The notes: generated by a model not told the origin, from the letters alone. A stretch of 64,000 nt of DNA from Mesorhizobium sp. (GCA_004020365.1 SAQR01000029.1:241-64240), one strand, 5' to 3'; positions 1-8,526 are shown, numbered from the stretch's first letter. A program made the numbers and translations.

Positions 1-545
1 GGCAAGCTCTCCAGGCTTGCCGCGACGCGGGCATAGACGGCCGGGCGGTCGGTCGGGATCGGCCGCGGCTTTGCCGCGCGCAGCCGGTCAAGCGCGGTGG
101 CGGCGTCGAACGGGCCGATCTCGGCATTCGGCTTCTCGGCGGTGAAGGCGATGATGACAGGCACGTCGTTGGAGCTGGCATCGGCGATCAGCCGTTCGGC
201 AGTGGCGACGCGCTGGCCCCAGTCGGCGGCACTTGCCCAGTCATTGTCGATGACCAGCGCAAGCGCGGCGCCCTCAGCCGGCAGTCTTTCACGCGGATTG
301 AAAACAGGTTCGGCCAGCGCCGCAACGATAAGGGCCGCCATCAGCAGTCTGAGCAGCGTCAGCCACCACGGGCTCTGTTGCGGCGTCTCCTCGCGCTTCA
401 GCACGCGGGCCAGGATCTTCAGCGGCGGGAAGACCTCGGTCTGCGGCTTGGGCGGGGTGAACCGCAAAAGCCACCAGATCACCGGCAGGGCCAAGAGGCC
501 CCACAGCACCATCGGCGCCCCGAAGGAGAGCGGCAACCAGCTCAT
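1..545 (-). CDS. BatA-like / DUF4159-type membrane protein (partial)
   Basis: N-terminal part of a membrane protein that runs off the left edge; about 181 codons are visible. The start ATG overlaps the stop of the DUF58 gene by 4 bases (ATGA). The protein opens with a hydrophobic segment at residues 8-26 (WGLLALPVIWWLL) and has a second one at about 62-80, with the charged stretch PPKPQTEVFPPLKIL between them. This is the pattern of the N-terminal BatA-like membrane domain. In rhizobia the gene downstream of MoxR and DUF58 usually encodes a long protein with this N-terminus and a DUF4159 domain; that C-terminus lies outside the window, so DUF4159 is inferred from context. Probably an inner-membrane partner of the MoxR/DUF58 system. 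Confidence 0.75.
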   Translation of the reverse strand, partial: MSWLPLSFGAPMVLWGLLALPVIWWLLRFTPPKPQTEVFPPLKILARVLKREETPQQSPWWLTLLRLLMAALIVAALAEPVFNPRERLPAEGAALALVIDNDWASAADWGQRVATAERLIADASSNDVPVIIAFTAEKPNAEIGPFDAATALDRLRAAKPRPIPTDRPAVYARVAASLESL

Positions 546-1456
546 GCGCGGATCCTCCCGGCTGAGCTGCTATCGACGGTCATCGCCATGTGGACGCGCA
601 CCAGCGCATCGGAGGCGAGGCGGTCGGTGTGGTTGACGGTGAAGCTCCAGCCGAGCCGCTTGCACCAGTCGGTCAGTTCCTGGCGGCGGGCGATGTAAAG
701 CAGTCGGTAGTCGTCGCCCAGCGTTTCGGCGCGGCCGGCGGTCAGCTTGTCGCCGGTCTCGGGATCGGTGAATTCGGTGCGGCCGGCATAGGGGAATCTC
801 TCCTCGGCCGGGTCGGCGACCTCGATCAGATGGGCACGCACGCCGTGGCGGGCGAGCACATCAAGCCAGGCGATGGTGTCCTCGACCGGATCGAGGAAGT
901 CGCTGACGATGACGATGTCACAGAAGCGGCGGATGGCTGACAGGTCGGGCTTTGCCGGCAAGTCGCCGGCATGGCTGAGTTGCGCTGCGATCCGCTCGGC
1001 GCCGTTGCGGGCGGTGAACGGATCGGTCAGCCCGGGCCAGGCGATGCGCTCGCCGCTGCGCGACAGAAGCTCGGCCATGGCCAGCGCCAGCACCAGCGCG
1101 CGGGACTCCTTCGAGACGGTGGCGCCGGTCGATTTGTAGAGCATCGAAGGCGAGGGATCTGCCCACAGCCACACCGTGTGGGCGGCCTCCCATTCGCGGT
1201 CTCGCACATAGATGTGGTCGTCGCGGGCCGAGCGGCGCCAGTCGATACGCGAGGAGTCGCCCTCGACATAGGGCCGGAACTGCCAGAAATTCTCGCCGAT
1301 GCCGCGCTTGCGGCGGCCGTGCCAGCCGGCGATCACGGTGTTGACGATGCGGCGCGCCTCGACCAGCAGGTCCGGCACCAGCGACGCCCGCAACCGGCCG
1401 CGGGCGAGCGCGTCACGCGTCGCCGCCGGTGCCTGGGCCTCGCCTATACGCGCCAT
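542..1456 (-). CDS. DUF58 domain-containing protein
   Basis: A 304-residue protein with the DUF58 core at about residues 55-110, including FRPYVEGDSSRIDWR and the following YVRDREWE stretch that define the family. A VWA-like fold follows. DUF58 proteins are usually encoded beside MoxR AAA ATPases and are thought to act in chaperone-like or cell-envelope maturation roles; the precise substrate is unknown. The start codon overlaps the MoxR stop by one base (TGATG), and the stop overlaps the next gene by four bases, so the three genes are translationally coupled in one operon. No odd features. Confidence 0.9.
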   Translation of the reverse strand: MARIGEAQAPAATRDALARGRLRASLVPDLLVEARRIVNTVIAGWHGRRKRGIGENFWQFRPYVEGDSSRIDWRRSARDDHIYVRDREWEAAHTVWLWADPSPSMLYKSTGATVSKESRALVLALAMAELLSRSGERIAWPGLTDPFTARNGAERIAAQLSHAGDLPAKPDLSAIRRFCDIVIVSDFLDPVEDTIAWLDVLARHGVRAHLIEVADPAEERFPYAGRTEFTDPETGDKLTAGRAETLGDDYRLLYIARRQELTDWCKRLGWSFTVNHTDRLASDALVRVHMAMTVDSSSAGRIRA

Positions 1457-2460
1457 CAGATGCCTTTTGCCAGTTTCGCCACCACGTCGCGCACGGTCGT
1501 GCCCTCGGCACGGGCGGCAAAGGTCAGCGCCATGCGGTGCTGCAGCACCGGCTCGGCCAGCGCCCTGATATCGTCGATCGACGGCGCCAGCCGTCCATCA
1601 TAGAGGGCGCGGGCGCGGGCGCACAGCGTCAGCGACTGGCTGGCGCGTGGGCCCGGGCCCCAGGCGACGTGCTTGTCGGTCTCGGCATTGCCCTGGCCGG
1701 GGCGCGCCGAGCGCACCAGCTGGAGGATCGCCTCGACGACGCTTTCCGGCACCGGCATGCGGCGAATGAGGGTCTGGATCTCCTTCAGCCGCGCCGGCTG
1801 CAGCACGTTCTGCGCCTTGGCGTCCTCGATGCCGGTGGTTTCCAGGAGGATGCGGCGCTCCGCCTCGATTTCCGGATAGAGGATGTCGACCTGCATCAGG
1901 AAACGGTCGAGCTGCGCCTCGGGCAGAGGATAGGTGCCCTCCTGCTCGAGCGGGTTCTGCGTCGCCAGCACATGGAAGGGCGCCGGCAGGTCGTGGCGGA
2001 CACCGGCAATGGTGACGTGGTATTCCTGCATCGACTGCAGCAGCGCCGACTGGGTGCGCGGCGAGGCGCGGTTGATCTCGTCGGCCATCAGCAGCTGCGC
2101 GAAGATCGGCCCGGAGATGAAGCGGAACGAGCGCTTGCCGAATTCGTCCTGCTCCATCACCTCGGAGCCGAGAATATCGGACGGCATCAGGTCGGGCGTG
2201 AACTGGATGCGGCGGGAATCGAGGCCGAGCACGATGCCGAGCGTCTCGACCAGCTTGGTCTTGGCGAGGCCGGGCACGCCGACCAGCAGCGCATGGCCGC
2301 CGGCCAGCAGCGCCACCAGAGTGCGTTCAACGACGCTTTCCTGGCCGAAGATGACGCGGCCGACGCCCTCGCGAACCCTGGAAATGTCGGCCAGCGCCGT
2401 CTCGGCCTGGGCGATCATGTCCTTTTCGCTGATCGGGCTTTCCTTGATCATCACGCTCAT
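1456..2460 (-). CDS. MoxR family AAA+ ATPase
   Basis: A 334-residue AAA_3 ATPase. Walker A is GVPGLAKTK at about residue 80, Walker B is LLMADEINRA at about 125, and the sensor/arginine-finger region includes ATQNPLEQEGTYPLPEAQ. MoxR ATPases assist maturation of enzyme complexes or membrane assemblies together with VWA or DUF58 partners. It is the first gene of the leftward MoxR-DUF58-BatA-like operon. The 147-bp gap to the divergent DUF1285 gene must hold both promoters. Length and motifs are normal for the family. Confidence 0.93.
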   Translation of the reverse strand: MSVMIKESPISEKDMIAQAETALADISRVREGVGRVIFGQESVVERTLVALLAGGHALLVGVPGLAKTKLVETLGIVLGLDSRRIQFTPDLMPSDILGSEVMEQDEFGKRSFRFISGPIFAQLLMADEINRASPRTQSALLQSMQEYHVTIAGVRHDLPAPFHVLATQNPLEQEGTYPLPEAQLDRFLMQVDILYPEIEAERRILLETTGIEDAKAQNVLQPARLKEIQTLIRRMPVPESVVEAILQLVRSARPGQGNAETDKHVAWGPGPRASQSLTLCARARALYDGRLAPSIDDIRALAEPVLQHRMALTFAARAEGTTVRDVVAKLAKGI

Positions 2461-2607
2461 GCGGCATCGATCCTTCTCGTTGGAAAATACCAGCTTGCAG
2501 CTTCGACGCCACAGAGTGCCGCGATTCGGCCTCGCGTGGTGCCTGTCTTTGAACTTAAATCACAGACTTAGGCTGACAAGCGGAACAACAGTGACTATTT
2601 CGTGACC

Positions 2608-3237
2608 ATGACAGAACGCGCCGACGATCGTGAAGAAAGTTTGACGGCCGCGACCGAGGCGCGCGGACTGGAGGCGCTGATCTCGCGCGCCGCCCGCGCT
2701 GACAAGGGGCCGGCGCCGGTGGAGCGCTGGAATCCGGCCTTTTGCGGCGATCTCGACATGGAGATCAGACAGGACGGCACCTGGTTCTACCAGGGCACGC
2801 CGATCGGCCGCATGCCGCTGGTGCAGCTGTTTTCCTCCGTGCTGCGCAAGGACGAAGACGGCAGGACCTATCTGGTGACGCCGGCGGAAAGGGTCGGCAT
2901 CCGCGTCGTCGATGCGCCCTTCATCGCCGTCGAGATGGATGTTTGCGGCACCGGCGATGGCCAAGTCATCACCTTTCGTACCAATGTCGGCGACGTGGTC
3001 GAGGTCGGGCCGGAGCATCCGCTGCGCTTTGTCGACGAGGAGGCGACCGGTGGCCTGAAACCCTATGTGCTGGTGCGCGGGCGGCTGGAAGCGCTGGTGG
3101 CGCGGCCGGTCATGTACGAATTGGTCGAGCATGGCGAGGAGATCGAGGTCGGCGGCCGAAGGATGTTTGCCGTCCGCTCGAAGGGTGCGGTCTATCCGAT
3201 CATGCCGGCGGAAAAACTGCACCGGCTGAGCGCATGA
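2608..3237 (+). CDS. DUF1285 domain-containing protein
   Basis: About 209 residues, matching the DUF1285 family of alphaproteobacteria. The pattern WNPAFCGDLDMEIRQDGTWFYQGTPIGR near the N-terminus (residues 40-67) and the LRKDEDGRTYLVTPAERVGI stretch are characteristic. Family members are two-domain beta-rich proteins of unknown function. I chose ATG 2608 over the in-frame GTG at 2602; neither has a strong ribosome binding site. It begins a rightward gene series with the Nudix hydrolase and the CCA-adding enzyme, a conserved neighbourhood in rhizobia. Confidence 0.85.
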   Translation: MTERADDREESLTAATEARGLEALISRAARADKGPAPVERWNPAFCGDLDMEIRQDGTWFYQGTPIGRMPLVQLFSSVLRKDEDGRTYLVTPAERVGIRVVDAPFIAVEMDVCGTGDGQVITFRTNVGDVVEVGPEHPLRFVDEEATGGLKPYVLVRGRLEALVARPVMYELVEHGEEIEVGGRRMFAVRSKGAVYPIMPAEKLHRLSA

Positions 3238-3273
3238 TAGGGCGGCGCCAGATGGCCAGCGCAAGTCGTATTA

Positions 3274-3324
3274 ATGGACCAGGTGACACGATGGACCAGG
3301 TGACATCATGGATCAGGTGACGGG
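3274..3324 (+). repeat. Triplicated 17-bp start-codon repeat
   Basis: Three head-to-tail copies of a 17-bp unit, ATGGACCAGGTGACACG and variants, starting at 3274, 3291 and 3308. Each copy carries an ATG. Because 17 is not a multiple of three, the first two ATGs open 9-residue ORFs (MDQVTRWTR and MDQVTSWIR) in other frames, and only the third starts the Nudix gene. The second short ORF stops at 3320, inside the Nudix coding sequence. Confidence 0.9.
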
Positions 3325-3943
3325 GGCGCCGCCGTTTTCGGCCGCGGATTTTCGCGCCCGCGTCGCGGCGCAGCCGCTGGCGCATGCCGCCGACGATTAT
3401 GGCGACCATCGCTTCAACCCCGGACATCCGCGTTTGAAGCTCGCAAAGGCGCTGCGCGATGCCGCCGTGCTGATCCCGGTGGTCGATCACGGACGCGAGG
3501 CCACGGTTCTGCTGACCAAGCGGGCGGAAAAGCTGCGCAACCATTCGGGGCAGGTGGCCTTTCCCGGCGGCACGATCGATCCTACCGACCCGAGCCCGGA
3601 GGCGGCGGCATTGCGCGAAACATTCGAGGAGATCGGTCTCGACCAGGACCGCGTCGAGATCATCGGCCGCATGCCCGATTACGTCTCCGGCAGCGGCTAC
3701 CGGATCGCCCCGGTGCTGGCAATCGTGCGGCCGGGTTTTTCACTGACGCTGAATTCCGAGGAGGTCGACGCCGTCTTCGAAGTGCCGCTGCGCTTCCTGA
3801 TGGATCCGGCCAACCACGGCCGCGACAGCCGCATGTGGAACGACCTCGAATGGGTCTTCTACGAGATGCCTTATGACGGCCAGCGGATCTGGGGCGTCAC
3901 CGCCGGCATCATCCGCACGCTCTATGAAAGGCTCTATACGTGA
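3308..3943 (+). CDS. Nudix CoA pyrophosphatase
   Basis: A 211-residue Nudix hydrolase of the CoA pyrophosphatase type. The UPF0035 motif LRNHSGQVAFPGG precedes a Nudix box whose helix is RETFEEIGL, at about residues 75-115. Such enzymes cleave coenzyme A into 3',5'-ADP and phosphopantetheine in the cytoplasm. The start lies in the third copy of a 17-bp tandem repeat, so its initiation context is unusual. The stop overlaps the GTG start of the CCA enzyme by four bases (GTGA), indicating translational coupling. Confidence 0.9.
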   Translation: MDQVTGAPPFSAADFRARVAAQPLAHAADDYGDHRFNPGHPRLKLAKALRDAAVLIPVVDHGREATVLLTKRAEKLRNHSGQVAFPGGTIDPTDPSPEAAALRETFEEIGLDQDRVEIIGRMPDYVSGSGYRIAPVLAIVRPGFSLTLNSEEVDAVFEVPLRFLMDPANHGRDSRMWNDLEWVFYEMPYDGQRIWGVTAGIIRTLYERLYT

Positions 3944-5208
3944 GCGGCCGGGTGTCGCTCGCGGGCAAAGCCGACTGGCTCGCCGAACGGCACCTGCAGC
4001 GGCTGCTGGCGGGGCTGGCGGCTGGCGGCGAGGAGGCGCGCGTCGCCGGCGGCGCGGTGCGCAACGCGCTCATCGGCCAGCCGGTCGCCGACGTCGATAT
4101 CGCCACCACTTGCCTGCCTGATGAGACCATCCGCCGCGCCGAGGCGGCGGGTTTCAAGGCGGTGCCGACCGGCATCGAGCACGGCACCATCACGATTGTC
4201 GCCGGCGGCAAGCCGTTCGAGGTGACCACGCTGCGCGCCGACATCGAGACCGACGGGCGGCGGGCAAAAGTGTCGTTCGGGCGCGACTGGAAGGCCGATG
4301 CAGAACGGCGCGATTTCACCATCAACGCGCTCTATGCCGAGGCCGACGGCACGATCGTCGACCTGGTCGGCGGGGTCGCCGATATCGAGGCGCGGCGGCT
4401 GCGCTTCATCGGCGATCCGGAGGCGCGCATCCGCGAGGATTATCTGCGCATCCTGCGCTTTTTCCGCTTCTTCGCCTGGTATGGCGACGGCCGACCGGAT
4501 GCCGAAGGGCTGAAGGCTTGCGCCCGGCTCAAGGAGGGGCTTGGCCAACTCTCGGTCGAGCGCGTCTGGTCCGAACTGAAGAAGCTGCTGTCGGCCCCCG
4601 ATCCATCGCGCGCCCTGCTGTGGATGCGCCAGGCGGGCGTGCTCACCAGCGTTCTGCCGGAGAGCGAGAAATGGGGCATCGATGCGATCCATGCGCTGAC
4701 CAGGGCCGAGAAGGATCTCGGCTGGACGCCCGACCCGCTGCTCAGGCTGGAAGCGATCGTGCCGCCGGACGCAGCGCGGATGACGACGCTGGCCGAGCGG
4801 TTGAGATTCTCCGTCAGCGACGCCGGCCGTCTCAGGCAGTGGGCGCTGACGGCGCCCGTCGAGCCGAAGACGACCGAAGCCGAACTCGCAAAACGGCTCT
4901 ATCGGGGCGATCGTCAAGGCATTGTCGATCGCTTGCGGTTGTCGCTCGCTTCCGCTCGATCCCGCGCCGTCGAGAACAACGACGCGCTGCTCGAGGCCGG
5001 CGGCCTCTCCCGGCTGCTGGCTTTCGCCGAAAAATGGAAAAAGCCGGGCTTTCCGCTCAAGGGCGCCGATCTGACGAGGCTTGGCGCGTCGCCCGGGCCG
5101 AAGCTCGGCGCAACGCTGAAGAACCTCGAAAACGAGTGGATCGAGTCCGGCTTTGCGCTGGATCGCGACGCACTCCTCAAGCGCGCCGCAGAAGCACTCG
5201 AAATTTAA
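3940..5208 (+). CDS. cca: CCA tRNA nucleotidyltransferase
   Basis: A 422-residue class II nucleotidyltransferase. The head domain has AGGAVRNALIGQPVADVDIA at about residues 33-52, with the metal-binding DxD (DVDIA), then RRDFTINALYAE and the RNA/SrmB-like region with EDYLRILRFFRF. It adds or repairs the 3' CCA of tRNAs. The GTG start overlaps the Nudix stop. The stop codon sits within a short palindromic repeat that also appears at the stop of the metallo-hydrolase gene at 62.6 kb, so the exact C-terminus may have been set by repeat insertion. Confidence 0.92.
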   Translation: MSGRVSLAGKADWLAERHLQRLLAGLAAGGEEARVAGGAVRNALIGQPVADVDIATTCLPDETIRRAEAAGFKAVPTGIEHGTITIVAGGKPFEVTTLRADIETDGRRAKVSFGRDWKADAERRDFTINALYAEADGTIVDLVGGVADIEARRLRFIGDPEARIREDYLRILRFFRFFAWYGDGRPDAEGLKACARLKEGLGQLSVERVWSELKKLLSAPDPSRALLWMRQAGVLTSVLPESEKWGIDAIHALTRAEKDLGWTPDPLLRLEAIVPPDAARMTTLAERLRFSVSDAGRLRQWALTAPVEPKTTEAELAKRLYRGDRQGIVDRLRLSLASARSRAVENNDALLEAGGLSRLLAFAEKWKKPGFPLKGADLTRLGASPGPKLGATLKNLENEWIESGFALDRDALLKRAAEALEI

Positions 5209-5238
5209 TGCATGTCGCGCAAAACTGCGCAGCGCGGT
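5204..5238 (+). repeat. Palindromic repeat, half copy (type TGCATGTCGCGCAAAA)
   Basis: The sequence from the cca stop codon shares ATTTAATGCATGTCGCGC and the next AAAA with the full copy at 62632-62711, followed by a GCAGCGGTTT block that is also shared. The right-hand closing arm (CGACATGCA) is missing here. Both copies supply the TAA stop of the gene they follow. Confidence 0.75.
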
Positions 5239-5247
5239 TTAGCCAAA

Positions 5248-5433
5248 TCAGGCCGCGTCGCGAGCCTTCTCGATGCGCGAACGGATCGCTTCGATCATCG
5301 TCTCGCGGATGATCGTCTCGCCATGCGTCTCACGCATATGCTCGACGGCGCGACGCATGACCTCGGCTTCCTCTTCGGCGCGCGTGTGCCAGTCACAACC
5401 CGGAACCAGCGAGCCGCAGTGGAATTCCTTCAT
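5248..5433 (-). CDS. DUF1059 domain-containing small protein
   Basis: A 61-residue protein beginning MKEFHCGSLVPGCDWH. The start at 5433 is supported by AGGGAGAA just upstream; the longer frame to 5613 has no such site. DUF1059 proteins are about 60 residues and contain conserved Cys and His residues (C6, C13, H15 here, plus H32 and H36) that suggest metal binding. The function is unknown. It stands alone, convergent with cca, and a palindromic repeat follows it upstream at 5504-5545. Confidence 0.8.
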   Translation of the reverse strand: MKEFHCGSLVPGCDWHTRAEEEAEVMRRAVEHMRETHGETIIRETMIEAIRSRIEKARDAA

Positions 5434-5503
5434 CGGATTTCTCCCTTTCCTCCTCGGAGCGCCGCATCTGCTCTGACACGGAACTCCAGCACCTTTGATC
5501 GAC

Positions 5504-5545
5504 GCATGATCCCTGACGGAAACCGGTTCGGTTTTCTGGTCATGC
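5504..5545. repeat. Rhizobial-type palindromic element
   Basis: A 42-bp hairpin-forming element whose outer arms are GCATGA and TCATGC and whose inner arms are GGAAACCG and CGGTTTTC. The sequence class (CATGAT...CCGAAAACCGG...) recurs at 20071-20108, 22686-22733 and 29510-29547 and resembles the abundant rhizobial palindromic elements. It lies upstream of the DUF1059 gene. Confidence 0.65.
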
Positions 5546-5678
5546 GCTGGCCGAGCAAGCATAACACGATCGGATGGTTTTGGTTGCTGCAGAGACCGAA
5601 AAAGGCGGAGCATCGCTGCTCCGCCCTCTTGTCGCTACCTTGGAGGCAGGACCTCGTCTTGCCCCAGCGGGCAGGCGG

Positions 5679-5939
5679 TCACTTCACGATCCTGACTGCC
5701 TCGGCAATCTTGTGCTTGCCGCTCATGTCCCACGAAACGCGGACCTTTTCGCCGGCCTTCAGGCCAGGATTCTTGAAGGCCTTGGGCAGCGTAAAGGTAG
5801 ATCCGTTATCCAGAACCAGGCTCATCGCCGTTCCATCATAAGTTTTGATCGTACCCGTGGTGTGCTTGACCGCTGCGAAGGCGGCGCCACCAGAGGCAAG
5901 AACGGCAGCAGCCGCAACCGACATAATAAGCTTGCGCAT
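5679..5939 (-). CDS. DUF1344 family secreted protein
   Basis: An 86-residue protein with a clear signal peptide (MRKLIMSVAAAAVLASGG, cut after AFA). The mature part, about 63 residues, has the small beta-barrel pattern of DUF1344: GTIKTYDGTAMSLVLDNG followed by FTLPKAF and VRVSWDMSG. I chose the start at 5939 because it opens the signal peptide. The function is unknown; the family is mainly found in Rhizobiales and is expected in the periplasm. It stands as a single gene. Confidence 0.75.
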   Translation of the reverse strand: MRKLIMSVAAAAVLASGGAAFAAVKHTTGTIKTYDGTAMSLVLDNGSTFTLPKAFKNPGLKAGEKVRVSWDMSGKHKIAEAVRIVK

Positions 5940-6184
5940 GGCATGCTCTCCTGGAAATGAAGGCATCCTTTGGGAAGGTGCCCCACTCAATTTTGGGCCG
6001 TCCGGTCGCGTCGGGTCGCGGTTCCAGGGAGGCGAGAACCGCCGGCGTTTCCCGGCCCGCAACGAAAAATAGTCTTGCTTTTTCAAATGGATATTAGACG
6101 AAAAAGAAATTCTGCGCGCCACATTCGCCGCCAGAATCCTGCGATTTGGACCTGATTGCGACTCACGTCCGACTCACCGAGATT

Positions 6185-7099
6185 TTACGGCCATTTTACC
6201 TCTGGCGGCAGGCTGGACAGGATCGCGGCAACGTTGCCGCCGGTCTTCAGCCCGAAGATGGTGCCGCGATCGTGAAGCAAGTTGAATTCGACATAGCGGC
6301 CGCGGCGAATGAGCTGTTCTTCGCGGTCGCCCTCGGTCCAGTTGTCGTTGAAATTGGCCCGCACCAGATGCCCGTAGACGACGAGAAAAGTGCGCCCGAC
6401 ATCCTGGATGAAGTTGAAATCGGCGTTCCAGCCGCCTCTGTCCTCGTCCGAATGCAGCCAGTCGAAGAAGATGCCGCCGGTGCCGCGCGGTTCGTTGCGG
6501 TGCGGCAGGTAGAAATACTCGTCGCACCAGGCCTTGAATTTCGCGTAGTCGGCGACGCCAGCGTGCTTCTCGCAGGCGAACTGCATGGCGCGGTGGAAGG
6601 CGATCGTGTCCGGGTCCTCCTGGCTACGGCGACGGTCGAGCACCGGCGTCAGGTCGGCGCCGCCGCCGAACCACTGGCGCGAGGTGACGACCATGCGCGT
6701 GTTCATGTGCACGGCCGGCACGTTGGGGTTCCACGGATGGGCGATCAGCGAAATGCCGCTTGCCCAGAAGCTCGGGTCTTCCTCGGCGCCCGGCATCTGC
6801 TTCCTGAACTCCGGCGAGAACTCGCCATATACCGTCGAAGTGTGGACGCCGACCTTTTCGAAAACGCGGCCACGCATCATCGACATGGTGCCGCCGCCGC
6901 CCTTGCCGGCGTCGCGCTCCCACGGCGTCTTCTCGAAGCGGCCGGGCGACCATGAGGCCTGCGGCCCCTGCAGGTCCTGCTCGATCTGCTCGAAGGCGGC
7001 GCAGATGCGCTCGCGCAACGTCTCGAACCACAGCCGCGCCTTCATCTTCTTCTGTTCGATGTCGGCCGGCAGCCCCGCCGGTATTTCGGGTCGTTGCAA
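6185..7099 (-). CDS. hemF: Oxygen-dependent coproporphyrinogen III oxidase
   Basis: A 304-residue HemF. It catalyses the aerobic oxidative decarboxylation of coproporphyrinogen III to protoporphyrinogen IX in haem synthesis. The signature [17 protein letters not shown] lies at about residues 140-156 and the C-terminal [11 protein letters not shown] motif is present. The start appears to be TTG at 7099, seven bases after a GGAG site and matching the family N-terminus [13 protein letters not shown]; no suitable ATG exists nearby. It is monocistronic and divergent from a small unknown gene. Confidence 0.93.
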   Translation of the reverse strand: MQRPEIPAGLPADIEQKKMKARLWFETLRERICAAFEQIEQDLQGPQASWSPGRFEKTPWERDAGKGGGGTMSMMRGRVFEKVGVHTSTVYGEFSPEFRKQMPGAEEDPSFWASGISLIAHPWNPNVPAVHMNTRMVVTSRQWFGGGADLTPVLDRRRSQEDPDTIAFHRAMQFACEKHAGVADYAKFKAWCDEYFYLPHRNEPRGTGGIFFDWLHSDEDRGGWNADFNFIQDVGRTFLVVYGHLVRANFNDNWTEGDREEQLIRRGRYVEFNLLHDRGTIFGLKTGGNVAAILSSLPPEVKWP

Positions 7100-7206
7100 A
7101 TGCTGTCTCCGGTTGCGGGCGCGTACCCCGACAAAATGACTCGTCTTTTCCGGCCGCGATCCCTAATCTCTTAGGTGCAAGGGTCAAGTGTGAATGGAGT
7201 TCTTTC

Positions 7207-7464
7207 GTGCGCACTCCGGCAAGACCGCCGCTGGATGGCCTGAAAAAGAGGCTCGACCGTTCGCGCGCCGAGCTCGAGCGCATGCCGCGCGACGGATTTT
7301 TGCGCGAGACCTTCGTCCTGCCGCGCTCCGATGCGCGGCTCAAGGCGAAGGAGTGGTTCGAGCGCTTTCCCAAGCAGGCCTACTGGACTGAGATCGAAAG
7401 CTGGTTCGAGCGGCCGGGCGACGTCATCGAGTTCACCATCAGGCGATTGCCGGCAGCGGATTAG
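7207..7464 (+). CDS. Small conserved-looking protein of unknown function
   Basis: An 85-residue protein starting at GTG 7207, seven bases after GGAG (7196-7199). It is charged and helical in the first half ([20 protein letters not shown]) and contains [20 protein letters not shown], with four tryptophans and no signal peptide. I do not recognise a family. Its TAG stop overlaps the convergent soxR stop TAA (7461-7464), so the two genes share their terminal bases. Coding is supported by the ribosome binding site, gene-like composition and the tight convergent junction. Confidence 0.6.
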   Translation: MRTPARPPLDGLKKRLDRSRAELERMPRDGFLRETFVLPRSDARLKAKEWFERFPKQAYWTEIESWFERPGDVIEFTIRRLPAAD

Positions 7465-7907
7465 CGAGCGACCAACAACCGCCTTGCGCCCGGGCCTTGG
7501 GCGCTCAGCCGGTCGTCCTTGTTCCGCAGCGGGCATTTGTCGATCGACATGCAGCCGCAGCCGATGCAGTCGGTCAGCCCGTCGCGCAGCTTCTTCAACT
7601 GGGCAATCTTCTGGTCGAGCTGGTCGCGCCAGGCGGTTGAAAGCAAATTCCAGTCCTCGCGCGTCGGCGTTCGGCCTTCAGGTAAGGATGCCAATGCCTC
7701 GCCGATCTCGGCCAGCGAGATGCCGACCTCCTGGGCCACCTTGATGATCGCCACCCGCCGCAGCACGTCGCGGCCGTAGCGCCGCTGGTTGCCTGATGTG
7801 CGGTGGCTACGGATCAGTCCGCGCGCCTCGTAAAAATGCAACGCCGATACCGCCACGCCGCTGCGTGTGGCCACCTGGCCGACCGTCAATTCCTTCACCG
7901 CAGCCAT
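7461..7907 (-). CDS. soxR: Redox-sensitive transcriptional activator SoxR
   Basis: A 148-residue MerR-family regulator. The N-terminal winged helix (residues 6-75) includes [19 protein letters not shown]. The [2Fe-2S] cluster motif CX2CXCX5C is complete as [12 protein letters not shown] at about residues 114-125. SoxR is activated by oxidation of the cluster by superoxide or redox-cycling compounds and then twists its promoter DNA. A SoxR-box-like palindrome lies 14 bp upstream (7926-7942). It is convergent with the 85-residue gene and points away from trmL. Confidence 0.93.
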   Translation of the reverse strand: MAAVKELTVGQVATRSGVAVSALHFYEARGLIRSHRTSGNQRRYGRDVLRRVAIIKVAQEVGISLAEIGEALASLPEGRTPTREDWNLLSTAWRDQLDQKIAQLKKLRDGLTDCIGCGCMSIDKCPLRNKDDRLSAQGPGARRLLVAR

Positions 7908-7920
7908 TTGAATTTTCCGC

Positions 7921-7949
7921 TTGACCTCAAGTTAAGTTGAGCTTGTAAC
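7921..7949 (+). promoter_or_regulatory. SoxR-box-like operator/promoter
   Basis: TTGACCTCAAGTTAAG (7921-7936) continues into TTGAGC and a TGTAAC at 7944-7949. The palindrome CTCAAGTTAAGTTGAG (7926-7941) closely matches the known SoxR box of soxS promoters. It is placed between a -35-like TTGACC and a -10-like element on the plus strand. The plus-strand transcript would enter the ORF at 7987. Confidence 0.6.
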
Positions 7950-7986
7950 GAAGAAACCCTTGATATGCAAACCGCAGGAGAAGGCG

Positions 7987-8067
7987 ATGTGCGCCTGGGT
8001 GAGAATGACAACAGACGGTGCGGTCGTCGGTGAGAAAGCGGCGATGGTCGCTGCGCCTCTGCAAATA
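7987..8067 (+). other. Possible truncated SoxR-target ORF
   Basis: Downstream of the SoxR box, ATG 7987 has a strong ribosome binding site (AGGAG then AAGGCG). The frame begins MCAWVRMTTDGAVVGEKAA and then runs antisense through trmL to 8670, which looks non-coding. The simplest reading is that the N-terminal codons of a former SoxR target remain and its body has been lost. The reading frame after about residue 27 is probably not genuine. I do not recognise the fragment. Confidence 0.25.
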
Positions 8068-8526
8068 CTATCCGAGCTGCCGGATCGCCTCGCCGGCCAC
8101 CATGGCGACGGAAAGCGCGACGTTGATGCTGCGCGCGCCCGGCTGCATCGGGATGATCAGTCGCGCATCCGCCGCCTCGTGGACGGGATCCGGCACGCCT
8201 GCGGATTCACGGCCGAACAAGAGAATGTCGGCATCGGCGAAGGCGAAATCGGTGTAGGCGGCCGCGGCTCTGGTCGACAGCAGCACCAGCCGCCGCGCTT
8301 CGCCCCTGCGCCAGTCCTCGAAGGCCTGCCAGTCGATATGCCGGGAAAGCCGCGCCATTTCGAGATAGTCCATGCCGGCCCGTTTCAGCGCCCGGTCGGA
8401 GAGCGGGAAGCCGGCCGGTTCGATGATGTCGACGCCGAGACCGAGGCAAGCGGCGAAGCGCAGGATTGTCCCGGTGTTGCCGGCAATATCCGGCTGGTAG
8501 AGCGCGATGCGGAGACGGTTGTTCAT
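8068..8526 (-). CDS. trmL: tRNA (cytidine(34)-2'-O)-methyltransferase
   Basis: A 152-residue SPOUT methyltransferase of the TrmL/YibK type. It modifies the wobble base of tRNA-Leu isoacceptors using S-adenosylmethionine. The trefoil-knot motifs are present: ALYQPDIAGNTGTILR at residues 8-23, LFGRESAGVPD at about 102, and ARSINVALSVAMVAGEA near the C-terminus. The length is typical. Its 3' end abuts the possible truncated SoxR-target ORF on the opposite strand. Confidence 0.92.
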   Translation of the reverse strand: MNNRLRIALYQPDIAGNTGTILRFAACLGLGVDIIEPAGFPLSDRALKRAGMDYLEMARLSRHIDWQAFEDWRRGEARRLVLLSTRAAAAYTDFAFADADILLFGRESAGVPDPVHEAADARLIIPMQPGARSINVALSVAMVAGEAIRQLG

